In this document: positions 23,901-31,924 of the stretch, one piece after another
Position numbering within the stretch: position 1 is the first letter of the stretch
Layout: the number at the start of each line of letters is the position of its first letter
Assembly (NCBI GenBank): GCA_019118585.1
Contig: DWYS01000100.1
Location: 1-49,169, forward strand
Direction: 5' to 3'
Length of the DNA stretch: 49,169 bases
Source: Candidatus Enterocloster faecavium
GTDB lineage: Bacteria; Bacillota; Clostridia; Lachnospirales; Lachnospiraceae
Position numbers and translations under genes: made by a program
Notes under the pieces: model-generated
What the model was told of the DNA's origin: nothing
Databases searched by the model: none
Seen by the model: the letters and a program-made list of their open reading frames with translations, nothing else

Positions 23901-24947
23901 ATGGCAAAATTAAATAAAGACGGGGAAGGCGCAGCAAGCGGGATCAGCAAGCTCAATGCCGCCACCCGGAGAGCGATCTTCTCATTTGGAATTCTGGTTG
24001 CCCTGTTTATCCTGTTCTCCGTAATTTCCGGAGACAAATTCCTGGCACCGGCAAACCTTCAGAATCTGCTTCAGCAGATTGTTACATACACCATCATCGG
24101 CTGCGGATTAAGCTTCTGCCTGGTCTGCGGAGGAAACGATTTGTCCGCCGGCGCATCCATGGCCCTTTCCGGCATTATCATGGTAAGCCTTCTGACCATG
24201 GGAGTACCCCTTCCCATTGCCATTGTGCTCTGCCTGGCTATGGGCGTGGCAACGGGTATCATGAACGGTTTCTTTATTGAGATCCTGGGAGTTGTGCCCT
24301 TTGTAGCCACGCTGGCAACCCAGTGGGTGTACAGAGGAATGGCAAACGTTCTGGTAAACGGTGCTCCTCTTTATACCACCAACATCCCCTCTGAGGCAGT
24401 TCAGAAGCAGTTTTACATTCTGGGCGGCGGAAGAATCGGGGGGAGCGGACTTCCCTACAGCGTGATCATCACCCTGGTGTACGCGGTTATCCTGGGAATC
24501 GTTCTGGCCAAGTCCAGAATCGGCCGTCAGATTTATGCCTGCGGCTCCAATCTGGAGGCGGCAAAGCTTTCCGGTATTAATGCAGTTAAGACCCGTATGT
24601 TCGCATACTGCATTTCCGGACTTTCCGCCGCGATCTGCGGAATCCTGGTTGCATCCCGTCTTTCCAGCGCTCAGCCTACCGCCGGAAACGGCTATGAGAT
24701 GGAGGCAATCGCGGCTTCCGTTCTGGGCGGAATCTCCATCCTGGGCGGCGAGGGAACGATCTTAAATACCGTTATCGGCGCTCTGATGATGGGTATGATC
24801 CGAAACGGACTGAACTTAAACGGCGTCAACTCCTTCTGGCAGCAGGTGGTAGTAGGATTCATCCTTCTGATCGCAGTTGCTTCCCAGACGGCAAAGCAGG
24901 GCGGAAATCTGGATTCCATCAAGAGAATCTTTGGATTAAAGAAATAA
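23901..24947 (+). CDS. Sugar ABC transporter permease (RbsC/MglC family)
   Basis: Membrane component of 348 residues with eight to ten hydrophobic helices. Conserved BPD_transp_2 features: FLAPANLQNLLQQI, the GGNDLSAGASMAL segment, LGVVPFVATLATQWVYRG, AKLSGINAVKTR (the ATPase contact loop) and SVLGGISILGGEGT. The start follows AGAAAGGGAG and begins 19 bases after the ATPase gene. It would form a homodimer with the double ATPase. Confidence 0.94.
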   Translation: MAKLNKDGEGAASGISKLNAATRRAIFSFGILVALFILFSVISGDKFLAPANLQNLLQQIVTYTIIGCGLSFCLVCGGNDLSAGASMALSGIIMVSLLTMGVPLPIAIVLCLAMGVATGIMNGFFIEILGVVPFVATLATQWVYRGMANVLVNGAPLYTTNIPSEAVQKQFYILGGGRIGGSGLPYSVIITLVYAVILGIVLAKSRIGRQIYACGSNLEAAKLSGINAVKTRMFAYCISGLSAAICGILVASRLSSAQPTAGNGYEMEAIAASVLGGISILGGEGTILNTVIGALMMGMIRNGLNLNGVNSFWQQVVVGFILLIAVASQTAKQGGNLDSIKRIFGLKK

Positions 24948-24965
24948 AGGAGGATATAAAAAACG

Positions 24966-26075
24966 ATGAGAAAGAGATTTGTAACATTGGTATTAACGGC
25001 GGCAATGGCAGCTTCCATGCTGGCTGGCTGTGGAAGTTCCGCAGGCGAGTCCACCACCACCACAGCGGCGGCAGCGGACACCGAGGCATCTTCCGGCGAA
25101 GAAGCAGCGGACACCCAGGCTGCAGATACCGAGGCGGCAGGAGATACCGCTTCCGCCGACAACAGCGACAAGACCATCTATGTAATCGTTAAGGTGCTGG
25201 GCAACCAGTATTGGAGCGTACTTCAGGCCGGAGCTGAGAAGGCCGGCGAGGATCTGGGCTGCAACGTAGTAGTGGTTGGAACTGCTCTGGAGTCCGATAT
25301 TGAGGGACAGCTTACCCTGCTGCAGAACGCAGTATCCGCACAGGCAGACGGCATTGTCATCGCCCCCTTGGACAGCGTATCCCTGGATGCACCGATCACC
25401 GAAGCTTACAATTCCGGAATTCCCGTTGTTCTGGTTGACACTGTGATCAACAGCGATAACTACAGCGCCGCTCTGCTGACCAACAACGTTGAGGCAGGAA
25501 AGACCGCCGCTGAGGAGATGCTGCGCCGCTTAAAGGCAAGAGGAGTTTCCGAGGATGAAGAGGCCCAGATCGCGATCCAGGTAGGCTCCACCGGTTCCCA
25601 GACCATCAATGACCGGGTAAAAGGCTTCAACGAGTATTGGGAGGAAAATGCTCCTGAGAAATGGGTGGTATTAAACGATGATGTGAAGGTAAATGACGGT
25701 GACATCAGCAAGGCCGTAGGCTTCTGCCAGGACTTCATCACCACTTACCCCAACTTAAAGGGTGTGTTCGGCCCCAATAACGGTTCTACCGTAGGATTTG
25801 TTACCGGACTGACCGAGACCAACCGCACCGATATCACGATGGTTGGATTTGACTTCTCCGCAGAGATCGAGACGATGATCCGCAGCGGAAACTTCGATGT
25901 TGCTTCTGTTGTACAGCGTCAGTACTACATGGGATATGACGGCGTTAAGACTGCTCTGGAACTGGCAGGCGGCGGAACGGTTGAAGAAAAAACCATTGAC
26001 ACCGGCGTTATTTTAGTGGATAGTACTAATGTAGATGATGAGGAGATTCAGAGCATCATCAATCCAGGTGTATAA
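24966..26075 (+). CDS. Sugar ABC transporter substrate-binding lipoprotein
   Basis: Periplasmic-binding-protein fold of the ribose/galactose type (Peripla_BP_4), 369 residues, anchored as a lipoprotein: signal peptide RFVTLVLTAAMAASMLAGCG with lipobox LAGC. A Ser/Thr/Ala/Glu spacer of about 45 residues follows. The mature domain shows IYVIVKVLGNQYWSVLQAG, LQNAVSAQADGIVIAPLDS, GIPVVLVDT and TMVGFDFSAEIETMI. GGAGG lies ten bases upstream. A strong hairpin follows, so the operon is ATPase, permease, binding protein. Ligand not determinable by eye. Confidence 0.94.
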   Translation: MRKRFVTLVLTAAMAASMLAGCGSSAGESTTTTAAAADTEASSGEEAADTQAADTEAAGDTASADNSDKTIYVIVKVLGNQYWSVLQAGAEKAGEDLGCNVVVVGTALESDIEGQLTLLQNAVSAQADGIVIAPLDSVSLDAPITEAYNSGIPVVLVDTVINSDNYSAALLTNNVEAGKTAAEEMLRRLKARGVSEDEEAQIAIQVGSTGSQTINDRVKGFNEYWEENAPEKWVVLNDDVKVNDGDISKAVGFCQDFITTYPNLKGVFGPNNGSTVGFVTGLTETNRTDITMVGFDFSAEIETMIRSGNFDVASVVQRQYYMGYDGVKTALELAGGGTVEEKTIDTGVILVDSTNVDDEEIQSIINPGV

Positions 26076-26102
26076 GAGGAAAGATTGGTTCCCTTTCAGC
26101 AG

Positions 26103-26133
26103 ACGCTTCCTCCCCTTTGGGAGGAGGCGTTTT
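26103..26133 (+). terminator. Intrinsic terminator after the sugar ABC operon
   Basis: ACGCTTCCTCCC at 26103-26114 pairs over twelve positions (one G-U) with GGGAGGAGGCGT at 26119-26130, followed by TTTT at 26130-26133. Confidence 0.88.
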
Positions 26134-26188
26134 AGAGCATCACCTGGGATCATTCTGCCAAAAGGGCAGATGGGACGGAGAAGCATTT

Positions 26189-27228
26189 ATGATGAAAAAA
26201 GGCAAAAAGAAAACCTTGATTCTGGGTCTGGCGGCAGCCGCCGCAGCCGGGATCGTTTGTATGGCGGGCGCCTGCCGGGAGCGGTCCGCTTTTTCTGCTG
26301 TCCGGGAGCAGGAACCGGAATTTATCCTAACCTATGCGGAAAATCAGCCTCAGGATTACCCCACCACCCAGGCGGCTTACCGTTTCGCGCAGCTGGTACA
26401 GGAGGAGACCAGGGGGAGGATCCGCATCAAGATATTTCCGGACGGTGCGCTGGGATCTGAGACGGAGGTGCTGAAACAGCTGCGCTACGGAGGCATTGAT
26501 TTCGCCAGATTGTCGGTGATGAGCCTGGGAGATGAGATCCCGGTGCTCAATGTGCTGCAGCTTCCCTATCTTTACCGGGACAGTGAGCATATGTGGAAGG
26601 TGCTGGATGGAGATACGGGGGGGGGGTTTTTATGGAGGCCTTTGAGGATTATGGCCTGAAAGGGCTTTCCTGGTACGATGCCGGGGCGCGCCATTTTTAC
26701 AACTCCGGAAAGCCGGTGGAATGCCTGGAGGATATGAGGGACTTGAAAATCCGGGTGGCCCAGTCGGAAATGATGGAGGATATGGTCCGGGCTCTTGGAG
26801 CGCAGCCCGTGATCATGGATTACTCCGAGGTCTACGGGGCTCTGGAAACGGGGCAGATTGACGGGGCGGAGAATAACTGGCCTTCCTATGATACCATGAG
26901 GCATTTTGAGATGGCGCCCTACATCACCCTGGATGGCCACAACCGGATCCCGGAGATCCAGGCGGCATCCGGGGAGACTTGGGAGAAGCTCTCGCAGGAG
27001 GACCAGGCCATCATCCGTTCCTGCGCCAGGGAGTCTGCCCTCTATGAGCGCAGGCTGTGGAAGGAGAGGGAGGATGAGTCCAGAAAGAAGCTGGAGGCGG
27101 CGGGCTGCCAGGTGACGGTATTAAATGAGCGGGAGCAGAGGCGGTTTGAGGCCATGGCCAAGACGGTCTACAAAGATTTTGCCAAGGGGTATGAGGAGCT
27201 GATCGACCGGATTGACCAGGTGCAGTGA
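26189..27228 (+). pseudogene. TRAP-type (DctP) solute-binding protein, split by a frameshift at a G10 tract
   Basis: Two adjacent frames together encode a complete DctP-family binding protein of about 346 residues. The first frame (26189-26659) carries a signal peptide, FILTYAENQPQDYPTTQAA, RIRIKIFPDGALGSETEVL and LPYLYRDSEHMWKVLDGDTG, then stops. The second frame resumes at FMEAFEDYGLKGLSWYDAG and continues through LEDMRDLKIRV, ALGAQPVIMDYSEVY, GQIDGAENNWPSYD to a TGA at 27226. The switch falls at ten G (26617-26626): 8 or 11 G would restore one frame. ATG 26189 has GGAG eight bases upstream. No DctQ or DctM membrane partner is beside it. It is either a phase-variable gene, a pseudogene, or a sequencing error in the homopolymer. 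Confidence 0.85.
26617..26626 (+). repeat. Homopolymer of ten G inside the dctP-like gene
   Basis: Ten consecutive G between GATAC and TTTTT. It is the point where the two halves of the binding-protein gene lose register. Long G tracts are typical slippage sites. I noticed no other G run of this length in the window. Confidence 0.9.
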
Positions 27229-27239
27229 GGAAAAATGGC

Positions 27240-27267
27240 TTGCAAAACTGTCAGGATATGCTATAAT
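27240..27267 (+). promoter_or_regulatory. Promoter of the HAD-znuACB operon
   Basis: TTGCAA at 27240-27245, 16 bases, TATAAT at 27262-27267. It lies about 50 bases before the HAD phosphatase start. I see no clear Zur-type palindrome around it. Confidence 0.65.
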
Positions 27268-27318
27268 CAGCCCGAACGATGAAGGAAGCAATCTGAATGA
27301 TGGAAAGGAATGAAATAT

Positions 27319-28008
27319 ATGGTTCGGTGCTGTATTTTTGACCTGGACGGAACGCTGGTAAACTCTGTTTACGCCATTCAGCGGTCGGTGAACCAGACCC
27401 TGGAGTCCTTTGGGCTGGAGCCGATCTCGGTGGAGGAGACAAAGCAGTACGCGGGAGATGGATATAAGAAACTGATGGAGCGGGCCCTGAAGGCCAGGGG
27501 AGATGAAAAACTGGCATTTTATCAGGAATCCCTGACCAGATACTCCGCATTTTTTAAGGACTGCTGCCTGTACCGTGTGGAGCCCTACGATGGGATCCGG
27601 ACGCTGCTGGGATTTTTGAAAAACCATGGAGTTAAGATTGCGGTACTCTCCAACAAGCCCCATGCCAGAGCGATGGACAATATCAACGGAATATTCGGCG
27701 AAGGATATTTTGACTGGGCCAGCGGTGAGCGGGAGAGCGAGGGGATTCCCAAAAAACCTGCGCCGGAGGGCGTGTGGGCCTGTGCCAGGGAGCTGGGAGT
27801 TTCCATGGAGGAATGCCTGTATCTGGGAGATACCAATACGGATATGAAGACCGGGATCAACGCCGGGGCAGTGACCGTTGGAGTGACCTGGGGGTTTCGG
27901 GACCGGGCGGAGCTAGAGTCCTTCTCCCCGGCTTACATTGCAGACCATCCCAGTGATGTGGTTCAGATCGTAAAGGATGTGAATGGGATTGAAGAAGATG
28001 AACAATAA
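27319..28008 (+). CDS. HAD family hydrolase, phosphoglycolate phosphatase-like
   Basis: Haloacid dehalogenase phosphatase of 229 residues with a helical cap. Motif I FDLDGTLVNS (D8 and D10), motif II AVLSNKPH, Lys in PKKPAPEGVW, and motif III/IV YLGDTNTDMKTGINAG. This resembles Gph/PpaX-type enzymes acting on small phosphate esters. I choose ATG 27319, ten bases after AAAGG, over ATG 27310, which is one base from it. The znuA start lies inside its last 26 bases, so it is cotranscribed with the zinc transporter. Substrate unknown. Confidence 0.9.
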   Translation: MVRCCIFDLDGTLVNSVYAIQRSVNQTLESFGLEPISVEETKQYAGDGYKKLMERALKARGDEKLAFYQESLTRYSAFFKDCCLYRVEPYDGIRTLLGFLKNHGVKIAVLSNKPHARAMDNINGIFGEGYFDWASGERESEGIPKKPAPEGVWACARELGVSMEECLYLGDTNTDMKTGINAGAVTVGVTWGFRDRAELESFSPAYIADHPSDVVQIVKDVNGIEEDEQ

Positions 28009-29020
28009 GACGGCTTTTGGAAGGGCCGTCCGGGGGCCGGTGCTGATCCTGGCCCTTTTGTTTCTTTTTTGGAGTCTGTCCGGCTGCAGCCTGGGCCGGG
28101 AGGCGGAAGAAACGCAGGAGGACGGACGCCTGAACGTGGTGACTACCATTTTCCCCTACTACGATTTTGTGCGCCAGGTGGCGGGAGACCGGGTAAAGCT
28201 GACCCTGGTGGTGCCGGCGGGGATGGACAGCCATTCCTTTGAACCCACCCCGGCGGATATGATCACCATCCAGGAGGCCGACCTTCTGGTCAGCAACGGG
28301 GGCGCCATGGAGCACTGGCTTTCCCAGGTGCTGGAAGCCACCGATACCTCCCGGATGAAGGTTCTCATGATGATGGATTACGTGGACGTTCTGGAGGAAG
28401 ATCTGGTGGAGGGAATGGAGGACGGGGAAGACGGCCATGACCACGGCCATTCCCACCCGGAGGATGAGGACGGCCACCAGATGGAGATCGAGTACGATGA
28501 GCATATCTGGACCTCGCCGGTGAATGCCATCCATATTGTGGAGATCATCCGGGATACCCTGGCAGAAGAGGATGAGGCCAACGGGGACTATTACCGGCAG
28601 AGGGCACAGGCATACCTAAAAGAACTGAAGGACCTGGATGAGGCCTTCCGGCAGGTAGCGGAAGAGGAGAAACGGAACCTTTTTATCGTGGCAGATAAAT
28701 TCCCCTTCCGGTATCTGGCAGATACCTACGGCTGGTCCTACCGGGCCGCCTTTTCCGGCTGCAGCACGGATACGGAGCCAAGCGCCAAGACCATTGCCTA
28801 TCTGATCGACAAGGTGCGGGAAGAACAGATTCCGGAGGTGTACTATCTGGAGCTTTCCAGCCACAGTACCGCCAGGGTCATCAGCGAGGAGACGGGGGCC
28901 GGCCAGCTTCTGCTTCACTCCTGTCACAATGTAACCCGTCAGGAATTTGACCAGGGAATCACCTATCTGCAGCTCATGCGGCAGAATGTGGAGAATTTGA
29001 GGAAGGGATTGGATGAATAA
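27983..29020 (+). CDS. znuA: Zinc (metal) ABC transporter substrate-binding lipoprotein, ZnuA-like
   Basis: Cluster A-I metal-binding protein, 345 residues. Signal peptide with lipobox LSGCS near residue 34. Metal ligands expected from the family: His in GMDSHSFEPTPAD, His in YDEHIWTSP, His in YLELSSHSTA and an acidic or His residue near the C terminus. Between the first two lies an acidic His-rich loop (HDHGHSHPEDEDGH), a hallmark of zinc rather than manganese binding proteins. The ATG at 27983 follows AAAGGA by five bases and overlaps the HAD gene by 26 bases; ATG 27998 is an alternative start. Followed by its ATPase and permease. Confidence 0.92.
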   Translation: MGLKKMNNKTAFGRAVRGPVLILALLFLFWSLSGCSLGREAEETQEDGRLNVVTTIFPYYDFVRQVAGDRVKLTLVVPAGMDSHSFEPTPADMITIQEADLLVSNGGAMEHWLSQVLEATDTSRMKVLMMMDYVDVLEEDLVEGMEDGEDGHDHGHSHPEDEDGHQMEIEYDEHIWTSPVNAIHIVEIIRDTLAEEDEANGDYYRQRAQAYLKELKDLDEAFRQVAEEEKRNLFIVADKFPFRYLADTYGWSYRAAFSGCSTDTEPSAKTIAYLIDKVREEQIPEVYYLELSSHSTARVISEETGAGQLLLHSCHNVTRQEFDQGITYLQLMRQNVENLRKGLDE

Positions 29021-29834
29021 TACGCCATTGATTCAGTGCACACATGTAGATTTTGGATATGACAACCAGGATGCGGTGGTGGATGTAAACCTCCGGGTGG
29101 ATGCCGGGGATTACATCTGCATTGTGGGGGAGAATGGTTCCGGAAAAAGTACGTTGATTAAGGGGCTTCTGGGACTGCTGAAGCCTACGGCGGGGACCAT
29201 TTGGCTGTCGGAGGACTTAAAAAAGGGGGGCATCGGCTATCTGCCCCAGCAGACCGCCGCCCAGAAGGATTTCCCCGCAACGGTGTGGGAGGTGGTTTTA
29301 AGCGGCTGCCTGGGCCGCATGGGAAGACTGCCCTTTTACTCCCGGGACCAGAAGAAACTGGCGGCGGAAAATATGGAGAAGCTGGGGATCACGCCTCTGA
29401 AAAACCACTGCTACCGGGAACTTTCCGGCGGACAGCAGCAGAGGGTGCTCATTGCCAGGGCTCTGTGCGCCACCAGCAGCCTGCTGATCCTGGATGAGCC
29501 CATTACCGGCCTGGACCCCATGGCGATCCAGGATTTTTATCAGATGCTTCGCAGACTGAACCGGGAGGACCATGTGGCCATCCTTATGGTGTCCCACGAT
29601 TTAAGAAACGCGGTGGAGGAGGCCAACAAGATTCTGCACCTTCAGAAGCAGGTGCTCTTCTATGGCCCTGCCCACGACTATATGAACAGCCAGGCAGCCG
29701 GACATTTCTTCCACGAAAAGGAGCAGGGACGCTGCAAACCTACGGCAGGCTGCCATGCGGTCCATCTTCAGGCGGACCGGAGCGTGCTGGAAAATGCCAG
29801 GGAAAGGAGGAAGGAACATGAGCGTGATTGCTGA
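29013..29834 (+). CDS. znuC: Zinc ABC transporter ATP-binding protein, ZnuC-like
   Basis: ATPase of the metal uptake system, 273 residues. Walker A GENGSGKSTLIKG near residue 38, Q-loop YLPQQTAAQ, signature LSGGQQQRVLIARAL, Walker B LLILDEPITGLD, switch His in MVSHDL. A C-terminal tail rich in His, Cys and charged residues (KPTAGCHAVHLQ) exceeds the core by about 40 residues. It overlaps znuA by 8 bases and znuB by 17, so the three are tightly coupled. Confidence 0.93.
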   Translation: MNNTPLIQCTHVDFGYDNQDAVVDVNLRVDAGDYICIVGENGSGKSTLIKGLLGLLKPTAGTIWLSEDLKKGGIGYLPQQTAAQKDFPATVWEVVLSGCLGRMGRLPFYSRDQKKLAAENMEKLGITPLKNHCYRELSGGQQQRVLIARALCATSSLLILDEPITGLDPMAIQDFYQMLRRLNREDHVAILMVSHDLRNAVEEANKILHLQKQVLFYGPAHDYMNSQAAGHFFHEKEQGRCKPTAGCHAVHLQADRSVLENARERRKEHERDC

Positions 29835-30633
29835 GATGCTCAGCTACCCATTTTTGGTGAGGGCCCTGGTGGGAGGACTGCTGGTTTCCCTGTGTGCCTC
29901 TCTTCTGGGGGTCAGCCTGGTGCTGAGACGATATTCCATGATTGGAGACGGACTTTCCCATGTGTCCTTCGGCGCCCTTTCGGTGGCCCTGGCGATGGGC
30001 TGGTCTCCTTTAAAGGTTTCCATTCCCGTTGTGGTGGTAGCAGCATTCTTTCTGCTCCGGATCACGGAGAATGCCAGGGTAAAAAGCGATGCAGCCATCG
30101 CCATGATTTCTGCCAGCGCCCTGGCCATTGGAATCATCATTACCTCCATGACCACAGGCATGACGACGGATGTCAGCAGCTATATGTTCGGGAGCATCCT
30201 GGCTATGAGCCGGGAGGATGTGATGTTAAGCGTGGTGCTGTCGGCGGCAGTGCTGATCCTCTTTGCGGTCTGCTACCACAAGCTTTTCGCCGTGACCTTT
30301 GACGAGAATTTCGCAAAGGCCACGGGGGTGAAGGTGGACCGCTATAATGTGATCATCGCCGTTCTCACCGCTGTGACCATCGTGCTGGGGATGCGGATGA
30401 TGGGAGCTATGCTGATCTCCAGCCTGGTGATCTTTCCGGCCCTTACCTCCATGCAGGTCTTTAAGAGTTTCCGCGGAGTGGTACTCTGCTCCGGCGTTCT
30501 GTCAGCGGTGTGTTTCGTCCTGGGGATGACCGCCTCCTACCAGCTGTCCACCCCGGCAGGAGCCAGCGTGGTGGTGGTGAACCTGGCGGCGTTTCTGCTG
30601 TTCGGGGCTTACCGGATGGTGGTGAGGCGGTAA
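29818..30633 (+). CDS. znuB: Zinc ABC transporter permease, ZnuB-like
   Basis: ABC-3 family membrane protein, 271 residues, with seven to eight hydrophobic helices. Typical segments: LLGVSLVLRRYSMIGDGLSH, SAIAMISASALAIG-like region, SSYMFGSILAMSREDV, FDENFAKATGV (cytoplasmic coupling loop) and LISSLVIFPALTSMQ. The ATG at 29818 follows AAAGGAGGAAGGAAC; the reading frame extends 21 codons further upstream inside znuC but without a ribosome binding site. No terminator is obvious after it. Confidence 0.93.
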   Translation: MSVIAEMLSYPFLVRALVGGLLVSLCASLLGVSLVLRRYSMIGDGLSHVSFGALSVALAMGWSPLKVSIPVVVVAAFFLLRITENARVKSDAAIAMISASALAIGIIITSMTTGMTTDVSSYMFGSILAMSREDVMLSVVLSAAVLILFAVCYHKLFAVTFDENFAKATGVKVDRYNVIIAVLTAVTIVLGMRMMGAMLISSLVIFPALTSMQVFKSFRGVVLCSGVLSAVCFVLGMTASYQLSTPAGASVVVVNLAAFLLFGAYRMVVRR

Positions 30634-30701
30634 AGCTGCCGTGCAAAATGGAAGAGGCCGCGGACTCTGCAGGAGGCAGGGAGAAGGGAAGAGGAAACGT
30701 C

Positions 30702-30730
30702 TTGACTTTAAAGATTCTTTGTGCCACAAT
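30702..30730 (+). promoter_or_regulatory. Possible promoter of the COG0523 pair
   Basis: TTGACT at 30702-30707 and a weak CACAAT at 30725-30730 with 17-bp spacing, about 80 bases before the GTPase start. The weak -10 could reflect regulation. Transcription from znuB may also continue, since I find no terminator. Confidence 0.4.
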
Positions 30731-30808
30731 ATTCAGATGAACCGTCCTGAACAAGTGACATTTTAATTGATAAAAAAGAGTGTTTTTTAGAAAGAAGGAT
30801 GAACCATT

Positions 30809-31921
30809 ATGACAAAAATCGATATTATCTCCGGCTTTTTGGGCGCTGGCAAGACCACTTTTATCAAAAAGCTTCTGGAGGAGGCCATCAAAGGCGAGCA
30901 GGTGGTGCTGATCGAGAACGAGTTCGGTGAGATCGGCATCGACGGCGGTTTCTTAAAGGACGCCGGAATCGAGATCCGGGAAATGAACTCCGGCTGCATC
31001 TGCTGTTCTCTGGTAGGAGACTTTGGAAAGAGCCTGGCAGAGGTCCTGACCAAGTACGCTCCGGACCGGATCATCATCGAGCCCTCCGGCGTAGGCAAGC
31101 TGTCTGACGTAATGAAGGCGGTCATCGATGTATCCGCGGATATGGATGTGGAGTTAAACAGTGCGGTGACCATTGTAGATGCCTCCAAGTGCAAGATGTA
31201 CATGAAGAATTTCGGCGAGTTTTTCAACAATCAGATTGAAAACGCGGGGACAATCGTACTGAGCCGGACGGATATTGTGGATTCCGACAAGGTTTTAAGG
31301 GATGTGGACCTGATCCGGGAAAAGAATCCCAAGGCAGCTATTGTCACCACGCCCATCGGCCAGCTGGAAGGCAGCCAGCTGCTGGATATCATCGAGAAGA
31401 AGGATACCATGCTGGATGATATGATGGAAGAGGTAAGGCGCAGCCACGAGCATGAGCATCACCATGACCATGATGAGTGCTGCGGCCATGACCATCATGA
31501 CCACGACCATCATCATGACCATGAGGAAGAGCATGAGCACCACCATGGCCACGAGGAGCACGAGCATGCGCATCACCATGACCATGACGAGTGCTGCGGC
31601 CACGACCATGACCACGAGGGCCATCACCACCACCATGCCGATGAAGTATTTACCAGCTGGGGCATGGAGACCATCGTGCCGGTGACGAAGGAGAGCCTGG
31701 AGGAAGTCTTAAAGCAGATGTCCCAGACCGAGGATTACGGCCAGGTGCTGCGGGCCAAGGGCATGCTTCCTACGGAGAATCCCGGAGAGTGGCTGTATTT
31801 TGATCTGGTTCCGGGACAGTATGAGATCCGTGACGGCAGACCGGATTACACCGGAAAGGTGTGCGTGATCGGCTCCAGCCTGAAGGAAGAAGCATTAAAC
31901 CAGCTGTTTGGAAGAGGTTAA
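30809..31921 (+). CDS. COG0523/CobW-type GTPase with large His-rich segment (zinc metallochaperone candidate)
   Basis: P-loop GTPase of the G3E family, 370 residues. Walker A GFLGAGKTTFIKK at 9-21, IENEFGEIGIDG switch, the family metal motif C-x-C-C as GCICC near residue 70, Walker B IIIEPSGVGK, and base-recognition SRTDIVD. Between the GTPase and C-terminal domains is a segment of about 65 residues (213-278) dominated by His with Asp, Glu and two CC pairs. The C-terminal CobW_C region includes LRAKGMLPTENPGEWLYFDLVPG. The His-rich loop plus location just after znuACB point to zinc delivery or storage; cobalt or nickel handling is possible. Confidence 0.92.
   Translation: MTKIDIISGFLGAGKTTFIKKLLEEAIKGEQVVLIENEFGEIGIDGGFLKDAGIEIREMNSGCICCSLVGDFGKSLAEVLTKYAPDRIIIEPSGVGKLSDVMKAVIDVSADMDVELNSAVTIVDASKCKMYMKNFGEFFNNQIENAGTIVLSRTDIVDSDKVLRDVDLIREKNPKAAIVTTPIGQLEGSQLLDIIEKKDTMLDDMMEEVRRSHEHEHHHDHDECCGHDHHDHDHHHDHEEEHEHHHGHEEHEHAHHHDHDECCGHDHDHEGHHHHHADEVFTSWGMETIVPVTKESLEEVLKQMSQTEDYGQVLRAKGMLPTENPGEWLYFDLVPGQYEIRDGRPDYTGKVCVIGSSLKEEALNQLFGRG
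31451..31614 (+). repeat. Duplicated His/Cys codon block inside the COG0523 gene
   Basis: About 50 bases starting at 31451 recur at 31565-31614 with few changes, encoding HHHDHDECCGHDH twice, separated by a more degenerate CAT/CAC/GAG-rich stretch. The repeat units are 114 bases apart, keeping frame. It is an internal coding repeat, liable to expansion or contraction. Confidence 0.8.
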
Positions 31922-31924
31922 GCT

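Noticed and set aside
31451-31635. Repeat-rich tract that might be mistaken for a CRISPR or satellite
   Set aside because: It is coding (His/Asp/Glu/Cys codons) and in frame within the COG0523 GTPase.
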